A DNA stretch of 64,000 bases from an uncultured Bacteroidota bacterium (GCA_903838055.1 CAILWV010000013.1:1-64000), one strand, 5' to 3'; numbered from the stretch's first letter, positions 19,926 through 28,540 are shown. Numbers and translations are program-made. Notes: generated by a model from the letters alone, not told the origin.

Positions 19926-20084
19926 ATGAAAGTTGAAGATTTAAATAAAGCAAAAATACCAGTGGTTAAAATAAATAAGAAACTGGAAGAATTTAAAGGG
20001 AAAATATTGTTTCCTGAAAAACTGGATTTAGCCAATAAAATGCTAGAAAAAGTAAAATTACCAAAAGCAGAAACTCTGAAATAA
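19926..20084 (+). CDS. 52-aa ORF, candidate partner/antitoxin of the DUF6934-like gene (not in the supplied track)
   Basis: Hand translation MKVEDLNKAKIPVVKINKKLEEFKGKILFPEKLDLANKMLEKVKLPKAETLK*; starts 4 nt after the upstream stop. Confidence 0.6.
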   Translation: MKVEDLNKAKIPVVKINKKLEEFKGKILFPEKLDLANKMLEKVKLPKAETLK

Positions 20085-20139
20085 CCAATATCGGAAAATT
20101 TGTAAACTGAGAAAACAGTTAGCCCGAATAAGCCTATAC

Positions 20140-20320
20140 TACTTATACAATCCACAGAACTTAATTTTTTGTGGATTTTTTTTATTTTGATTAGAAGTAT
20201 ATATTGTAAATCCAATTTCGCGAAGTTGCAGAAACAACGTTATTGAATTATATTGATTATTAAACCTCAAAGGTTTTTAAAACCTTTGAGGTTTGTGAGT
20301 TAGAAACTGGATAGTGTGTA
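20140..20320 (+). repeat. 222-bp hairpin-rich repeat, copy 3
   Basis: AATCCACAGAAC hairpin from 20149; palindrome 20262-20294 identical to copies 1 and 2. Confidence 0.9.
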
Positions 20321-20409
20321 TTTTCAATCCGTGCCTACAAATTAAGTAAGATAAACTTATGCTATTATACAATCCACAGAACTAAATTTTTTGTGGATTT
20401 TTTTTATTG
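20321..20409 (+). repeat. 222-bp repeat, copy 4, 5' part only
   Basis: TTTTCAATCCGTGCCTACAA...AATCCACAGAACTAAATTTTTTGTGGATTTTTTTT; hairpin at 20371 (222 bp after copy 3), then homology stops. Confidence 0.85.
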
Positions 20410-20544
20410 AGGCAAGGAGGAAAATACCTGATATCATTATGTCAATAAGTGTTTTAATAAATGAATTGTTGTAAATGCTAAAAAAATCAATTAAAATTGA
20501 CAGCTAATTTATTTTATGTACTTTTGATTAAAATTACTAATTAC

Positions 20545-20844
20545 ATGAGATTAATAGAAAATCATAATAAAGACATCTTGAATTTATGCAAAGCGCATAA
20601 AGTAAAATCTTTATATGCTTTTGGTTCTGTTTTAACAGATAAATTCAATAGCGAAAGTGATGTAGATTTCATTGTAGATTTTGAAAATTTAGATGTTTTA
20701 GATTATGGAGATAATTATTACAATTTAAAGTTTTCACTTGAAAATGTTCTAAAAAGAAGCGTAGATTTATTGGAAGAAAAAGCCATAAAAAATCCTTATT
20801 TTAGAAAAACAATAAATCAAAATAAAGTATTGATATATGGATGA
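20545..20844 (+). CDS. MNT-type nucleotidyltransferase (MntA-like antitoxin)
   Basis: MRLIENHNKDILNLCKAHKVKSLYAFGSVLTDKFNSESDVDFIVDF (GSx10DxD); start at ATG 20545; -7 box TACTTTTG at 20519-20526. Confidence 0.8.
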   Translation: MRLIENHNKDILNLCKAHKVKSLYAFGSVLTDKFNSESDVDFIVDFENLDVLDYGDNYYNLKFSLENVLKRSVDLLEEKAIKNPYFRKTINQNKVLIYG

Positions 20845-20893
20845 CACTACTAAAACATGGCTTTATGATATTTATTCAATCCACAGAACTTAA
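20837..20893 (+). pseudogene. HepT/DUF86 HEPN toxin remnant truncated by a repeat copy
   Basis: ATG overlapping the mntA stop encodes MDDTTKTWLYDIY, then runs into the repeat-derived SIHRT*. Confidence 0.65.
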
Positions 20894-20925
20894 TAATCTG
20901 TAGATTTTTTTATTTTGATTATGGG
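20878..20925 (+). repeat. 222-bp repeat, copy 5, terminator hairpin portion only
   Basis: AATCCACAGAACTTAATAATCTGTAGATTTTTTTATTTTGATTA. Confidence 0.75.
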
Positions 20926-20942
20926 AAGATGTAATGTTTTCT

Positions 20943-21248
20943 TTATAATTTAATTGCGAGTTCTAATTTCCCGCCTAAGCCTAGTTCTACAATTTTTTGT
21001 AAAGTGGAAAATCGTACTTCTTTTACGTTATTTTCTATTCTTGAAATATACGATTTAGTTGTGCCGCTTTTAATAGCAAGTTCTTCTTGAGTTAAGCCTT
21101 TTTCAATTCGGGCTTCATGAATTAAAGCCCCAAGTTTAAATTGTTCGTAGCCTTTTTCTAATTTGTCCCGTTTTTCAGTTCCGGTTTTACCATAAAATTC
21201 CTCTTTGAATTCGTCTAGTGTTTTTAGGTTATTTGTTTTCGTTTTCAT
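20943..21248 (-). CDS. higA: HigA-like XRE antitoxin
   Basis: LGALIHEARIEKGLTQEELAIKSGTTKSYISRIENNVKEVRFSTLQKIVELGLGGKLELAIKL. Confidence 0.85.
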   Translation of the reverse strand: MKTKTNNLKTLDEFKEEFYGKTGTEKRDKLEKGYEQFKLGALIHEARIEKGLTQEELAIKSGTTKSYISRIENNVKEVRFSTLQKIVELGLGGKLELAIKL

Positions 21249-21579
21249 AATCTTTTTTTATTTTTAGGGCTTTGTCAATTTCTTTTTTTGGTGTTTTTTG
21301 TACTTTCTTTTGAAAGCCATTTGCTAAAACAATTAATTTTCCTTTATCGAAAAAACAAAATATTCTAAAAATATCACTTCCTTGTTTTATTCTTATTTCG
21401 TAAAGACCCTCAGTATTTTCAATATGCTTTAAATAGGTCTCAGGTATTTTTTCTAATTGTTCCAATAATTCTAAAGTCCAAGTTATTTTATCTTGAACTT
21501 TTTCACGTTGTTTTACAAAGAATTCTGTAAAATAATCTTTGTAAAAAGTAACGGTTCTTATTTTGATTTCTTTTCCCAA
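21229..21579 (-). CDS. higB: HigB-like (Gp49/RelE-type) toxin
   Basis: LEQLEKIPETYLKHIENTEGLYEIRIKQGSDIFRIFCFFDKGKLIVLANGFQKKVQKTPKKEIDKAL; overlaps higA by 20 nt. Confidence 0.85.
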   Translation of the reverse strand: MGKEIKIRTVTFYKDYFTEFFVKQREKVQDKITWTLELLEQLEKIPETYLKHIENTEGLYEIRIKQGSDIFRIFCFFDKGKLIVLANGFQKKVQKTPKKEIDKALKIKKDYENENK

Positions 21580-21583
21580 AACA

Positions 21584-21613
21584 CAAAATTAATAAAGTTG
21601 TACTAAAGTACAA
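21584..21613 (-). promoter_or_regulatory. higBA promoter/operator: TAATTTTG -7 box plus palindrome TTGTAC-TAAA-GTACAA
   Basis: Palindrome 21598-21613, -7 box on minus strand 21591-21584. Confidence 0.5.
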
Positions 21614-21700
21614 TATTTTTATTTCTTTTAGTTGAAGTTTTTTATTTTTTTATAAAGGTTTTCTTTTGAAATTCTAATTTCACAAAAGACATAACCTTTT

Positions 21701-21840
21701 TAGCCCTGACAGAAGTGGAAATCCTGGCATTGCGTAAAAGGAGAAGTGCTTTGATATTGCTACGTGCCTCGCAATGCCAGATTGCAACGGATGGCAGGAA
21801 TTACCTTTGCTAAAATGCCCAATGTTTCGCTCCTAAAAAT
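21701..21840 (+). repeat. dispersed structured repeat family B, copy 1
   Basis: TAGCCCTGACAGAAGTGGAAATCCTGGCATTGCG...CGCAATGCCAGATTGCAACGGATGGCAGGAATTACC...GTTTCGCTCCTAAAAA. Confidence 0.85.
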
Positions 21841-21847
21841 GACAATA

Positions 21848-21888
21848 AAAAAACCTGCAAGTTTGCACTCGCAGGTTAGTCTTACTAC
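21848..21888 (-). terminator. htpG terminator
   Basis: AACCTGC...GCAGGTT stem with A run on the + strand (U run on the transcript). Confidence 0.6.
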
Positions 21889-21909
21889 TTAATTCTTTTA
21901 TCTTACTAC

Positions 21910-23799
21910 TTATTTAATCAATTCAAAACTACGCTTTACAAAAGCGGTTAGTTCTTCACCTTTTAATAATCCTTGCGAGATTTTCGCCAAGTCTAATGCT
22001 TGTTTAATTAGACTTTCTTGAGCCGTTTTGTCTTCGGTTTGTAGGATAGTAGTTGCCAATTCGGAGTTAGAGTTCACCACTAAATTGTACATTTCTGGAA
22101 AATTACCCATACCGAACATTCCGCCACCACCGCCAGATTGACTCATTTCTTTCATTCGACGCATGAATTCAGGTTGTGTAATCATGAAAGGTGCTGCTGC
22201 GCTATCCATTGGCTCCAATTGTACCGAATAGTTGGCTTTAGGAACAAATTCTTCTACTACAGTTTTCAAATTTGTTTGTTCTTCTTCTGATAATTTTGAG
22301 ATTTGAGTATCTTCTTTATCAATTAATTTATCTAGATGATCCGAGTCCACACGAACAAAGGTTAAATTCTCATTATCGCCTTCTAATTTTTGAATTAAAT
22401 GCGAAACAATAGGAGAATCTAATAACAATACTTCGTATCCTTTTTCTTTTGCAATGTCTATATAACTGTGTTGCGCTTCTTTGTTGGAAGCATATAGAAC
22501 AACTAATTTTCCGTTTTTGTCAGTTTGATTAGCAGCAAGATTTTCTTTTAATTCAGCTAAAGTGTAATATTTTTCATTTACCGTTGGGTATAAAACAAAA
22601 TCCCCTGCTTTTTCATAAAATTTAGGCTCGGATAACATTCCGTATTCCAAAACGATTTTAATATCGTTCCATTTTTTTTCAAAATCCTCGCGGTTGTCTT
22701 TGAACAACGATTTCATTTTGTCGGCAACTTTACGTGTAATGTAATTTGATATTTTCTTTACATTACTATCTGCTTGCAAGCCAGAACGAGAAACGTTTAA
22801 CGGGATATCTGGTGAATCAATTACTCCTTTCAGCATTCCTAAAAATTCAGGAACAATTCCTTCTACATTATCGGTAACATACACCTGATTTTGATACAAT
22901 TGGATTTTATCTTTTTGTAACTGTAAATCAGAAGACATTTTAGGGAAATATAAAATACCAGTCAAATTAAACGGATAATCTACATTTAAATGAATATTAA
23001 AAAGTGGCTCTTCAAATTGCATTGGATACAATTCATGGTAGAATTGTTTGTAATCTTCCTCTTTTAAATCAGCAGGAAGTTTTGTCCAAGCAGGATTTGG
23101 GTTGTTGATAATGTTGTCAACTTCAATAGTCTCAGCTTTGTAATCTTCAGGAGCATCTTCTGGTTTAGGAAGTGTTTCTGTTTTAGTTCCGAATTTAATC
23201 GAAACAGGCATGAATTTATTGTACTTAGTAAGTAATTCTTTGATTTTATGTTCTTCTAAAAACTCTAAAGAATCTTCGGCAATGTGGAGGATTATTTCCG
23301 ATCCACGAGAAGTTTTATCGGAAGGTACTAAAGTAAATTCAGGACTTCCATCACATGTCCAATGAGCAGCTGGTTCCTCTTTGAATGATTTGGTTATGAT
23401 TTCAACTTTTTCTGCAACCATAAAAGCAGAATAAAAACCTAAACCAAAATGACCAATAATTCCTGAATCCTTAGCAGAGTCTTTGTATTTTTCTAAAAAC
23501 TCTTCCGCTCCAGAAAATGCAACTTGGTTGATGTATTTTTCAACTTCTTCAGATGTCATTCCCAAACCTTGGTCAATGATGTGCAGTTTTTTACCTTCTT
23601 TGTCAATTTTGACTTCAATAATTGGATTACCATATTCTACTTTGGCTTCACCAATACTAGTTAAATGTTTTAATTTTAAAGTAGCATCCGTTGCATTAGA
23701 AACTAATTCGCGAAGAAAAATTTCATGATCGCTATAAAGAAATTTCTTAATCAATGGGAAAATGTTTTCTACTGAAACATTAATTTTTCCTGTACTCAT
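21910..23799 (-). CDS. htpG: molecular chaperone HtpG (Hsp90)
   Basis: MSTGKINVSVENIFPLIKKFLYSDHEIFLRELVSNATDA; start moved to ATG 23799. Confidence 0.95.
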   Translation of the reverse strand: MSTGKINVSVENIFPLIKKFLYSDHEIFLRELVSNATDATLKLKHLTSIGEAKVEYGNPIIEVKIDKEGKKLHIIDQGLGMTSEEVEKYINQVAFSGAEEFLEKYKDSAKDSGIIGHFGLGFYSAFMVAEKVEIITKSFKEEPAAHWTCDGSPEFTLVPSDKTSRGSEIILHIAEDSLEFLEEHKIKELLTKYNKFMPVSIKFGTKTETLPKPEDAPEDYKAETIEVDNIINNPNPAWTKLPADLKEEDYKQFYHELYPMQFEEPLFNIHLNVDYPFNLTGILYFPKMSSDLQLQKDKIQLYQNQVYVTDNVEGIVPEFLGMLKGVIDSPDIPLNVSRSGLQADSNVKKISNYITRKVADKMKSLFKDNREDFEKKWNDIKIVLEYGMLSEPKFYEKAGDFVLYPTVNEKYYTLAELKENLAANQTDKNGKLVVLYASNKEAQHSYIDIAKEKGYEVLLLDSPIVSHLIQKLEGDNENLTFVRVDSDHLDKLIDKEDTQISKLSEEEQTNLKTVVEEFVPKANYSVQLEPMDSAAAPFMITQPEFMRRMKEMSQSGGGGGMFGMGNFPEMYNLVVNSNSELATTILQTEDKTAQESLIKQALDLAKISQGLLKGEELTAFVKRSFELIK

Positions 23800-23979
23800 A
23801 TTTTGAATTTTAAGTGAAACAATTATTAATTCACTACTATTCAAATTCAATACCAAAGCAAATAATATGACAAAATGACGCGAAAATTATTTTTATTTTT
23901 AAATAATTATGCTTACTTTTAAACTAAATTAATGACATAAAACTTAGATGTTTTTGTTATTTTAACTCACTCATAAAAA

Positions 23980-24453
23980 ATGAAAAAAAGATTAATTCTA
24001 CTGTTACTGACAGTAATTTTTGTTGGCTGTAAACCAAAGCAAACTATTGCGAGTACTAAATTGGATACTAAATTGGAAGTTGCTATAAAAGGAAATTGGA
24101 AAATCACTTCGGTGACATATCCTGGTTCTGATTATATTAAAATAAATTCCTTTGATCTAGCTGATTCTAAATGTTTTGTGGGTAGTACTTGGAAATTCAT
24201 TTCTAATAATAACAAAGGAGAAATGACTTTGACTAATACAACTTGTACAGCATTTTCGTCTCCAATTACTTGGTATATAAATAAGGACGGAAATTTTGTT
24301 ATGAAGATTATTAATGATTCTAAAGCGAAGAAAGTGCTAGAAGGTTACCTATTAACGATTGCAAATTCTACCGAAACTGGTTTTCAATTAGTTGATAAAG
24401 TTAATGTAGGAGGTCAGTATGTTAACGTAGTTTATCAATTCAATAAAAATTAA
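23980..24453 (+). CDS. lipocalin-like lipoprotein
   Basis: Lipobox VGC; IKGNWKITSVTYPG..STWKFISNNNKGEMTL. Confidence 0.65.
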   Translation: MKKRLILLLLTVIFVGCKPKQTIASTKLDTKLEVAIKGNWKITSVTYPGSDYIKINSFDLADSKCFVGSTWKFISNNNKGEMTLTNTTCTAFSSPITWYINKDGNFVMKIINDSKAKKVLEGYLLTIANSTETGFQLVDKVNVGGQYVNVVYQFNKN

Positions 24454-24541
24454 TGGTTTGTTGAGTTGTCAGTACAGCACGGAATGAATTTTTAAAATCT
24501 AATAAAAATAAGAGTAGGCAGAATTTATAATAATAAATATA

Positions 24542-25273
24542 ATGAAATTTAAAATGGATGTAAATAAAAAAGGAATGTTACAGAAAATCACAATATTAAT
24601 TTTAGTGGTTAGTTTTAGTTTTGGATCGTTGTTGACCAGTTGTGATGCTGCGAAAAACACTAATAAAACCCAGCGTGGAGCAGCAATTGGTGCTGTAGCA
24701 GGAAGTCTGTTAGGAGCGGTTCTTGGTAATAATTTAGGAAAAGGAGGCAATGGGGCTTTAGGTGCTGTTCTTGGCGGAGTAATTGGCGGCGTTGCAGGAG
24801 GTGTAATAGGAAATAAAATGGATAAGCAAGCACGTGAAATACAATCTGCTTTACCTGGTGCAACTGTAGAACGAGTAGGAGAGGGTATTAAATTAACATT
24901 AGGTGAAAATTCAGTTCGATTTGATACTAATAAATCTACGCTAACGGCTACTGCTAAAGCAAATTTAGATAGGTTAGTGCCTGTTTTTCAAAGTTATGGT
25001 GAAACTAACATTGTTATTTACGGATATACGGATATTACGGGAACTCCTGAACATAATCTAACCTTATCAGAGCAAAGAGCCGCATCGGTAATGGCATATT
25101 TTACCACTAAAGGATTGTCTGCTTCCCGCTTTGCTACTACTGGTATGGGGATAGCAGATCCTATTGCAACGAATGAAACTCCAGAAGGTAGGACCCAAAA
25201 CCGAAGAGTTGAATTTGCTATTGTTGCAAATGAAAAAATGGTTGATGATGCCAAAAAAGAAGCAGGTAAATAA
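24542..25273 (+). CDS. OmpA family lipoprotein with glycine-zipper region
   Basis: GAAIGAVAGSLLGAVLGNNLGKGGNGALGAVLGGVIGGVAGGVIGNKMD plus OmpA C-domain GYTDITG..HNLTLSEQRA..NRRVEFAI. Confidence 0.88.
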   Translation: MKFKMDVNKKGMLQKITILILVVSFSFGSLLTSCDAAKNTNKTQRGAAIGAVAGSLLGAVLGNNLGKGGNGALGAVLGGVIGGVAGGVIGNKMDKQAREIQSALPGATVERVGEGIKLTLGENSVRFDTNKSTLTATAKANLDRLVPVFQSYGETNIVIYGYTDITGTPEHNLTLSEQRAASVMAYFTTKGLSASRFATTGMGIADPIATNETPEGRTQNRRVEFAIVANEKMVDDAKKEAGK

Positions 25274-25438
25274 TTTAATTTTTTTTATATCGATAGTCCT
25301 AATAAATCATAAAGATTTTTTAGGACTATTTTATAATATAATTATCCAATATTGATTAAATAATCTAAAACAAATCTTAAATATTGTGTTGTTAACAATA
25401 TTTTAAATACTTTTGCGGAAATTTAAATAGTATACAAA

Positions 25439-26613
25439 ATGAAAAAAATAGTTTTATTATTGGTTCTTTCTTTAACCATTTTCAGCTGTAGTAAAGTTCG
25501 TAAAGGAGAATTCCTAATTACTGGTAATGCCAAAGGACTTGCTGATGGAATAATGGTAGTTGTTAAAAAACAAAACGAATTTGGGCTTGTTGTGGGTGTT
25601 GACTCTGCTAAAGTAAAAGCTGGAAAGTTTGAAATCAAAGGAAAAGTAAATGAGCCTAGTATGCATGCTTTATTTATTAAAGGATTGCAACAACCAATTC
25701 CATTTATTTTAGAAACTGGAGAAATAGAAGTAAAAGTAGATAAAGATAGTATCTGGAAGTCGGAAATTGGAGGTACAAACAACAATGAAGAATTTCAAAA
25801 ATTCAATGTGAAATTGAATGGATTTCAGAAAAAACTTGTTGATTTTCAAAATAAAAACATCCAAAAATTAATGGATGCACAAAAGAAAAACGACAATGCT
25901 ACAGTTGAGAAATTAAAAAAACAGTATTCAGATATTCAAAAAGGAATGGATGATTATATGGCTGTTTACCCAGAGCAAAACTCGGATTCTTATATTTCAT
26001 TATTATTAATTCAAAACATGTTTAACTCTCCTAAATTTGATTTAGCGAAAGTTACTAAAACGTATTCTAATTTAGATTCAGATCTTAAAGCAACTAAAAT
26101 TGGTAAAGAAATTGGATTAAAATTAAAAACGATCCAAAACACTCAAAACGCTCAAAAAAAAAAGTAGTAGTACCAACTGAAATTGGTAGTATTGCACCTG
26201 ATTTTTCAGCAAAAACTCCTCAGGGAACTGTTGTTTCACTAAAGGAATCTTTAGGAAAAGTTACAATTATTGATTTTTGGGCTTCATGGTGTGGACCTTG
26301 TAGAAAAGAAAATCCAAATGTTGTTGCACTATTCAATGAGTTACATAGCAAAGGATTAAATATTATCGGTGTTTCTCTAGATAAGGATTTAGCTAGTTGG
26401 AAGCAAGCAATTGCAAAAGATAATATTACTTGGGTGCAAGTTTCTAATTTAAAAGAATGGTCGGAGCCAATTGCAAAACAATATGGTGTAGAGCAAATCC
26501 CTACAACCTTTTTATTAGATGCAGCTGGAAAAATTGTTGCAAAAGATTTAAGAGGAGAAGAATTAAAAGCGAAAGTATTGGAACTTCTTAATGAGGATTC
26601 TGCTAAAAAATAA
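25439..26613 (+). CDS. DUF4369 + TlpA/ResA-like thioredoxin lipoprotein, split by a -1 frame change at an A10 run (0-frame ORF 25439-26167; -1 frame 26164-26613)
   Basis: Lipobox IFSC; 0-frame ends ...NAQKKK*; -1 frame continues VVVPTEIGSIAPDFSAKTPQGTVVSLKESLGKVTIIDFWASWCGPCRKENP...EQIPTTFLLDAAGKIVAKDLRGEELKAKVLELLNEDSAKK*. Confidence 0.85.
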
Positions 26614-26764
26614 TAAGATTAATAATAAAATAAAAAAAATCTCCTAGTGAGATTTTTTTTATTTTATTCAAAACCATAGGGTTAAAATTTATTTTCAAAT
26701 TATGTTTTAATTTAATTTGAAAACTTAAAAAGTGTTCCTATATTTGCTCCCTCGTTAAGCGAAA

Positions 26765-26846
<82 letters not shown>

Positions 26847-26855
26847 CAAAAAAAA

Positions 26856-26886
26856 ACTTCAACATAATGTTGAAGTTTTTTGTTTT
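26856..26886 (+). terminator. terminator after tRNA-Tyr
   Basis: AACTTCAACATAATGTTGAAGTTTTTT. Confidence 0.75.
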
Positions 26887-26928
26887 AATAAATATCTTGA
26901 ATTTAGATCTCCGTAGTTTTTATTTATA

Positions 26929-27693
26929 TTAGAGTTCTTTATTTTGTGCTTTTCTAATTTTTTTAAACAAATTAGAAGAGTAAACAAAATCTACAATTGC
27001 TTCATTATCGGTCCTAAAAATGTCTTTATTTGTTCCTTCCCAAGCTAAAATCCCTTCTTTAAGAAAAACAATTTTTTTGCCAATTTCCATTACAGAATTC
27101 ATATCGTGGGTATTAATTACAGTTGTAATGTTATATTCTTCTGTAATCTCTTGAATTAGATTATCTATTAATATTGCAGTTTTCGGATCTAAACCGGAGT
27201 TTGGTTCGTCACAAAAAAGATATTTTGGGTTATTTACAATTGCTCTAGCAATAGCAACTCTTTTTTGCATTCCTCCTGAAATTTCGGAAGGTTTTTTATG
27301 ATTTGCATTTATTAAATTTACCCTTTGAATAACAAAATTCACGCGTTCTTTTATTTCTGCAGGAGTTTTATTGGTGAACATTTTTAATGGAAAACCTATA
27401 TTCTCTTCAACGGTCATTCCATCAAACAATGCACTACCTTGAAAAACCATTCCGATTTCGGTTCGCAATGTTCTTTTTTCATCCCCAGATAATTCGGAAT
27501 AAATTCTACCATCAAAAGAAATAGTTCCAACTTCTGGAGTGAAAATTCCTAATAAAGATTTTAATAATACTGTTTTTCCGGAACCGCTTTGTCCAATTAT
27601 TAAATTGGTTATTCCTGTTTCAAAAGTGGTAGAAATACCCTTAAGTATTTTAGTTCCGTCAAATGATTTTTCTACATTTTTTACTTCTATCAT
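26929..27693 (-). CDS. ABC transporter ATP-binding protein (MlaF-like)
   Basis: MIEVKNVEKSFDGTKILKGIS, GQSGSGKTVLLKSLLG, SGGMQKRVAIARAI; start at 27693. Confidence 0.9.
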   Translation of the reverse strand: MIEVKNVEKSFDGTKILKGISTTFETGITNLIIGQSGSGKTVLLKSLLGIFTPEVGTISFDGRIYSELSGDEKRTLRTEIGMVFQGSALFDGMTVEENIGFPLKMFTNKTPAEIKERVNFVIQRVNLINANHKKPSEISGGMQKRVAIARAIVNNPKYLFCDEPNSGLDPKTAILIDNLIQEITEEYNITTVINTHDMNSVMEIGKKIVFLKEGILAWEGTNKDIFRTDNEAIVDFVYSSNLFKKIRKAQNKEL

Positions 27694-28439
27694 TATGCTA
27701 ATAATAATTGGGTTAAAATATAGTTTACTAAAATTATTACAACACTTGTCCAAACGAAAGAGATTGTACTTGCTTTACCAACTTCTAAAGCGCCACCCTT
27801 CATATAATATCCATGAAAAGATGGTATTGTTGAAAGAAATAGAGCGAAAATAATAGTCTTTATTACAGCATAAGTAATATGGTAAGGGATAAAATTGATT
27901 TGTATTCCTGCAACAAACTCGTTACTAGAAACAAATCCACCATAAACCCCGGCTATCCACCCACCTAATATGCCAAGAAACATAGCGATTCCAATAATGA
28001 ACGGATATAAAAGAGAGGCTATTATTTTAGGAAATACTAAATAATTTAAAGAATTAACTCCCATTACTTCCAAAGCATCAATTTGTTCAGTTACCCGCAT
28101 TGTTCCAATGCTAGATGTGATGAAAGAACCCATTTTTCCTGCCATTACTATCGAAATAAAGGTAGGAGCAAATTCTAAAATAATCGATTCTCGAGTTGCA
28201 AAACCTATTATTTCTCTGGGAATTAATGGATTATTTAAGTTTAAAGCTGTCTGTATAGAAACAACCCCTCCAACAAAGAACGAAATAAATGCTACAATTC
28301 CTAAAGAGCCAATGATTAAGTCGTCAATTTCCTTTAAAATCAATCCACGCATTACTGACCATTTGGTAGGTTTATTAAATACTTCTTTTAGCATTAAAAA
28401 GTACTTTCCGATATAAGATAAATAGCGAAAAAGAATCAT
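27693..28439 (-). CDS. MlaE family ABC transporter permease
   Basis: ESIILEFAPTFISIVMAGKMGSFITSSIGTMRVTEQIDALEVMGVNSLNYLVFPKI. Confidence 0.9.
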   Translation of the reverse strand: MILFRYLSYIGKYFLMLKEVFNKPTKWSVMRGLILKEIDDLIIGSLGIVAFISFFVGGVVSIQTALNLNNPLIPREIIGFATRESIILEFAPTFISIVMAGKMGSFITSSIGTMRVTEQIDALEVMGVNSLNYLVFPKIIASLLYPFIIGIAMFLGILGGWIAGVYGGFVSSNEFVAGIQINFIPYHITYAVIKTIIFALFLSTIPSFHGYYMKGGALEVGKASTISFVWTSVVIILVNYILTQLLLA

Positions 28440-28540
28440 TTATTTAGTTCAGTTAATTATAATCTGTTTGAAAATAAGATTGCAAAAATACTATTTTTTG
28501 TTGGGATTTTGGTTTTTGTTTTGATGTGAATGAAGGTATT

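Noticed and set aside
18950-20409. CRISPR array or integron attC cassette array
   Set aside because: The repeat unit is about 222 bp, has only 2+2 tandem copies with no short unique spacers, no cas genes, no integron integrase in the window and no clear attC R/L boxes.
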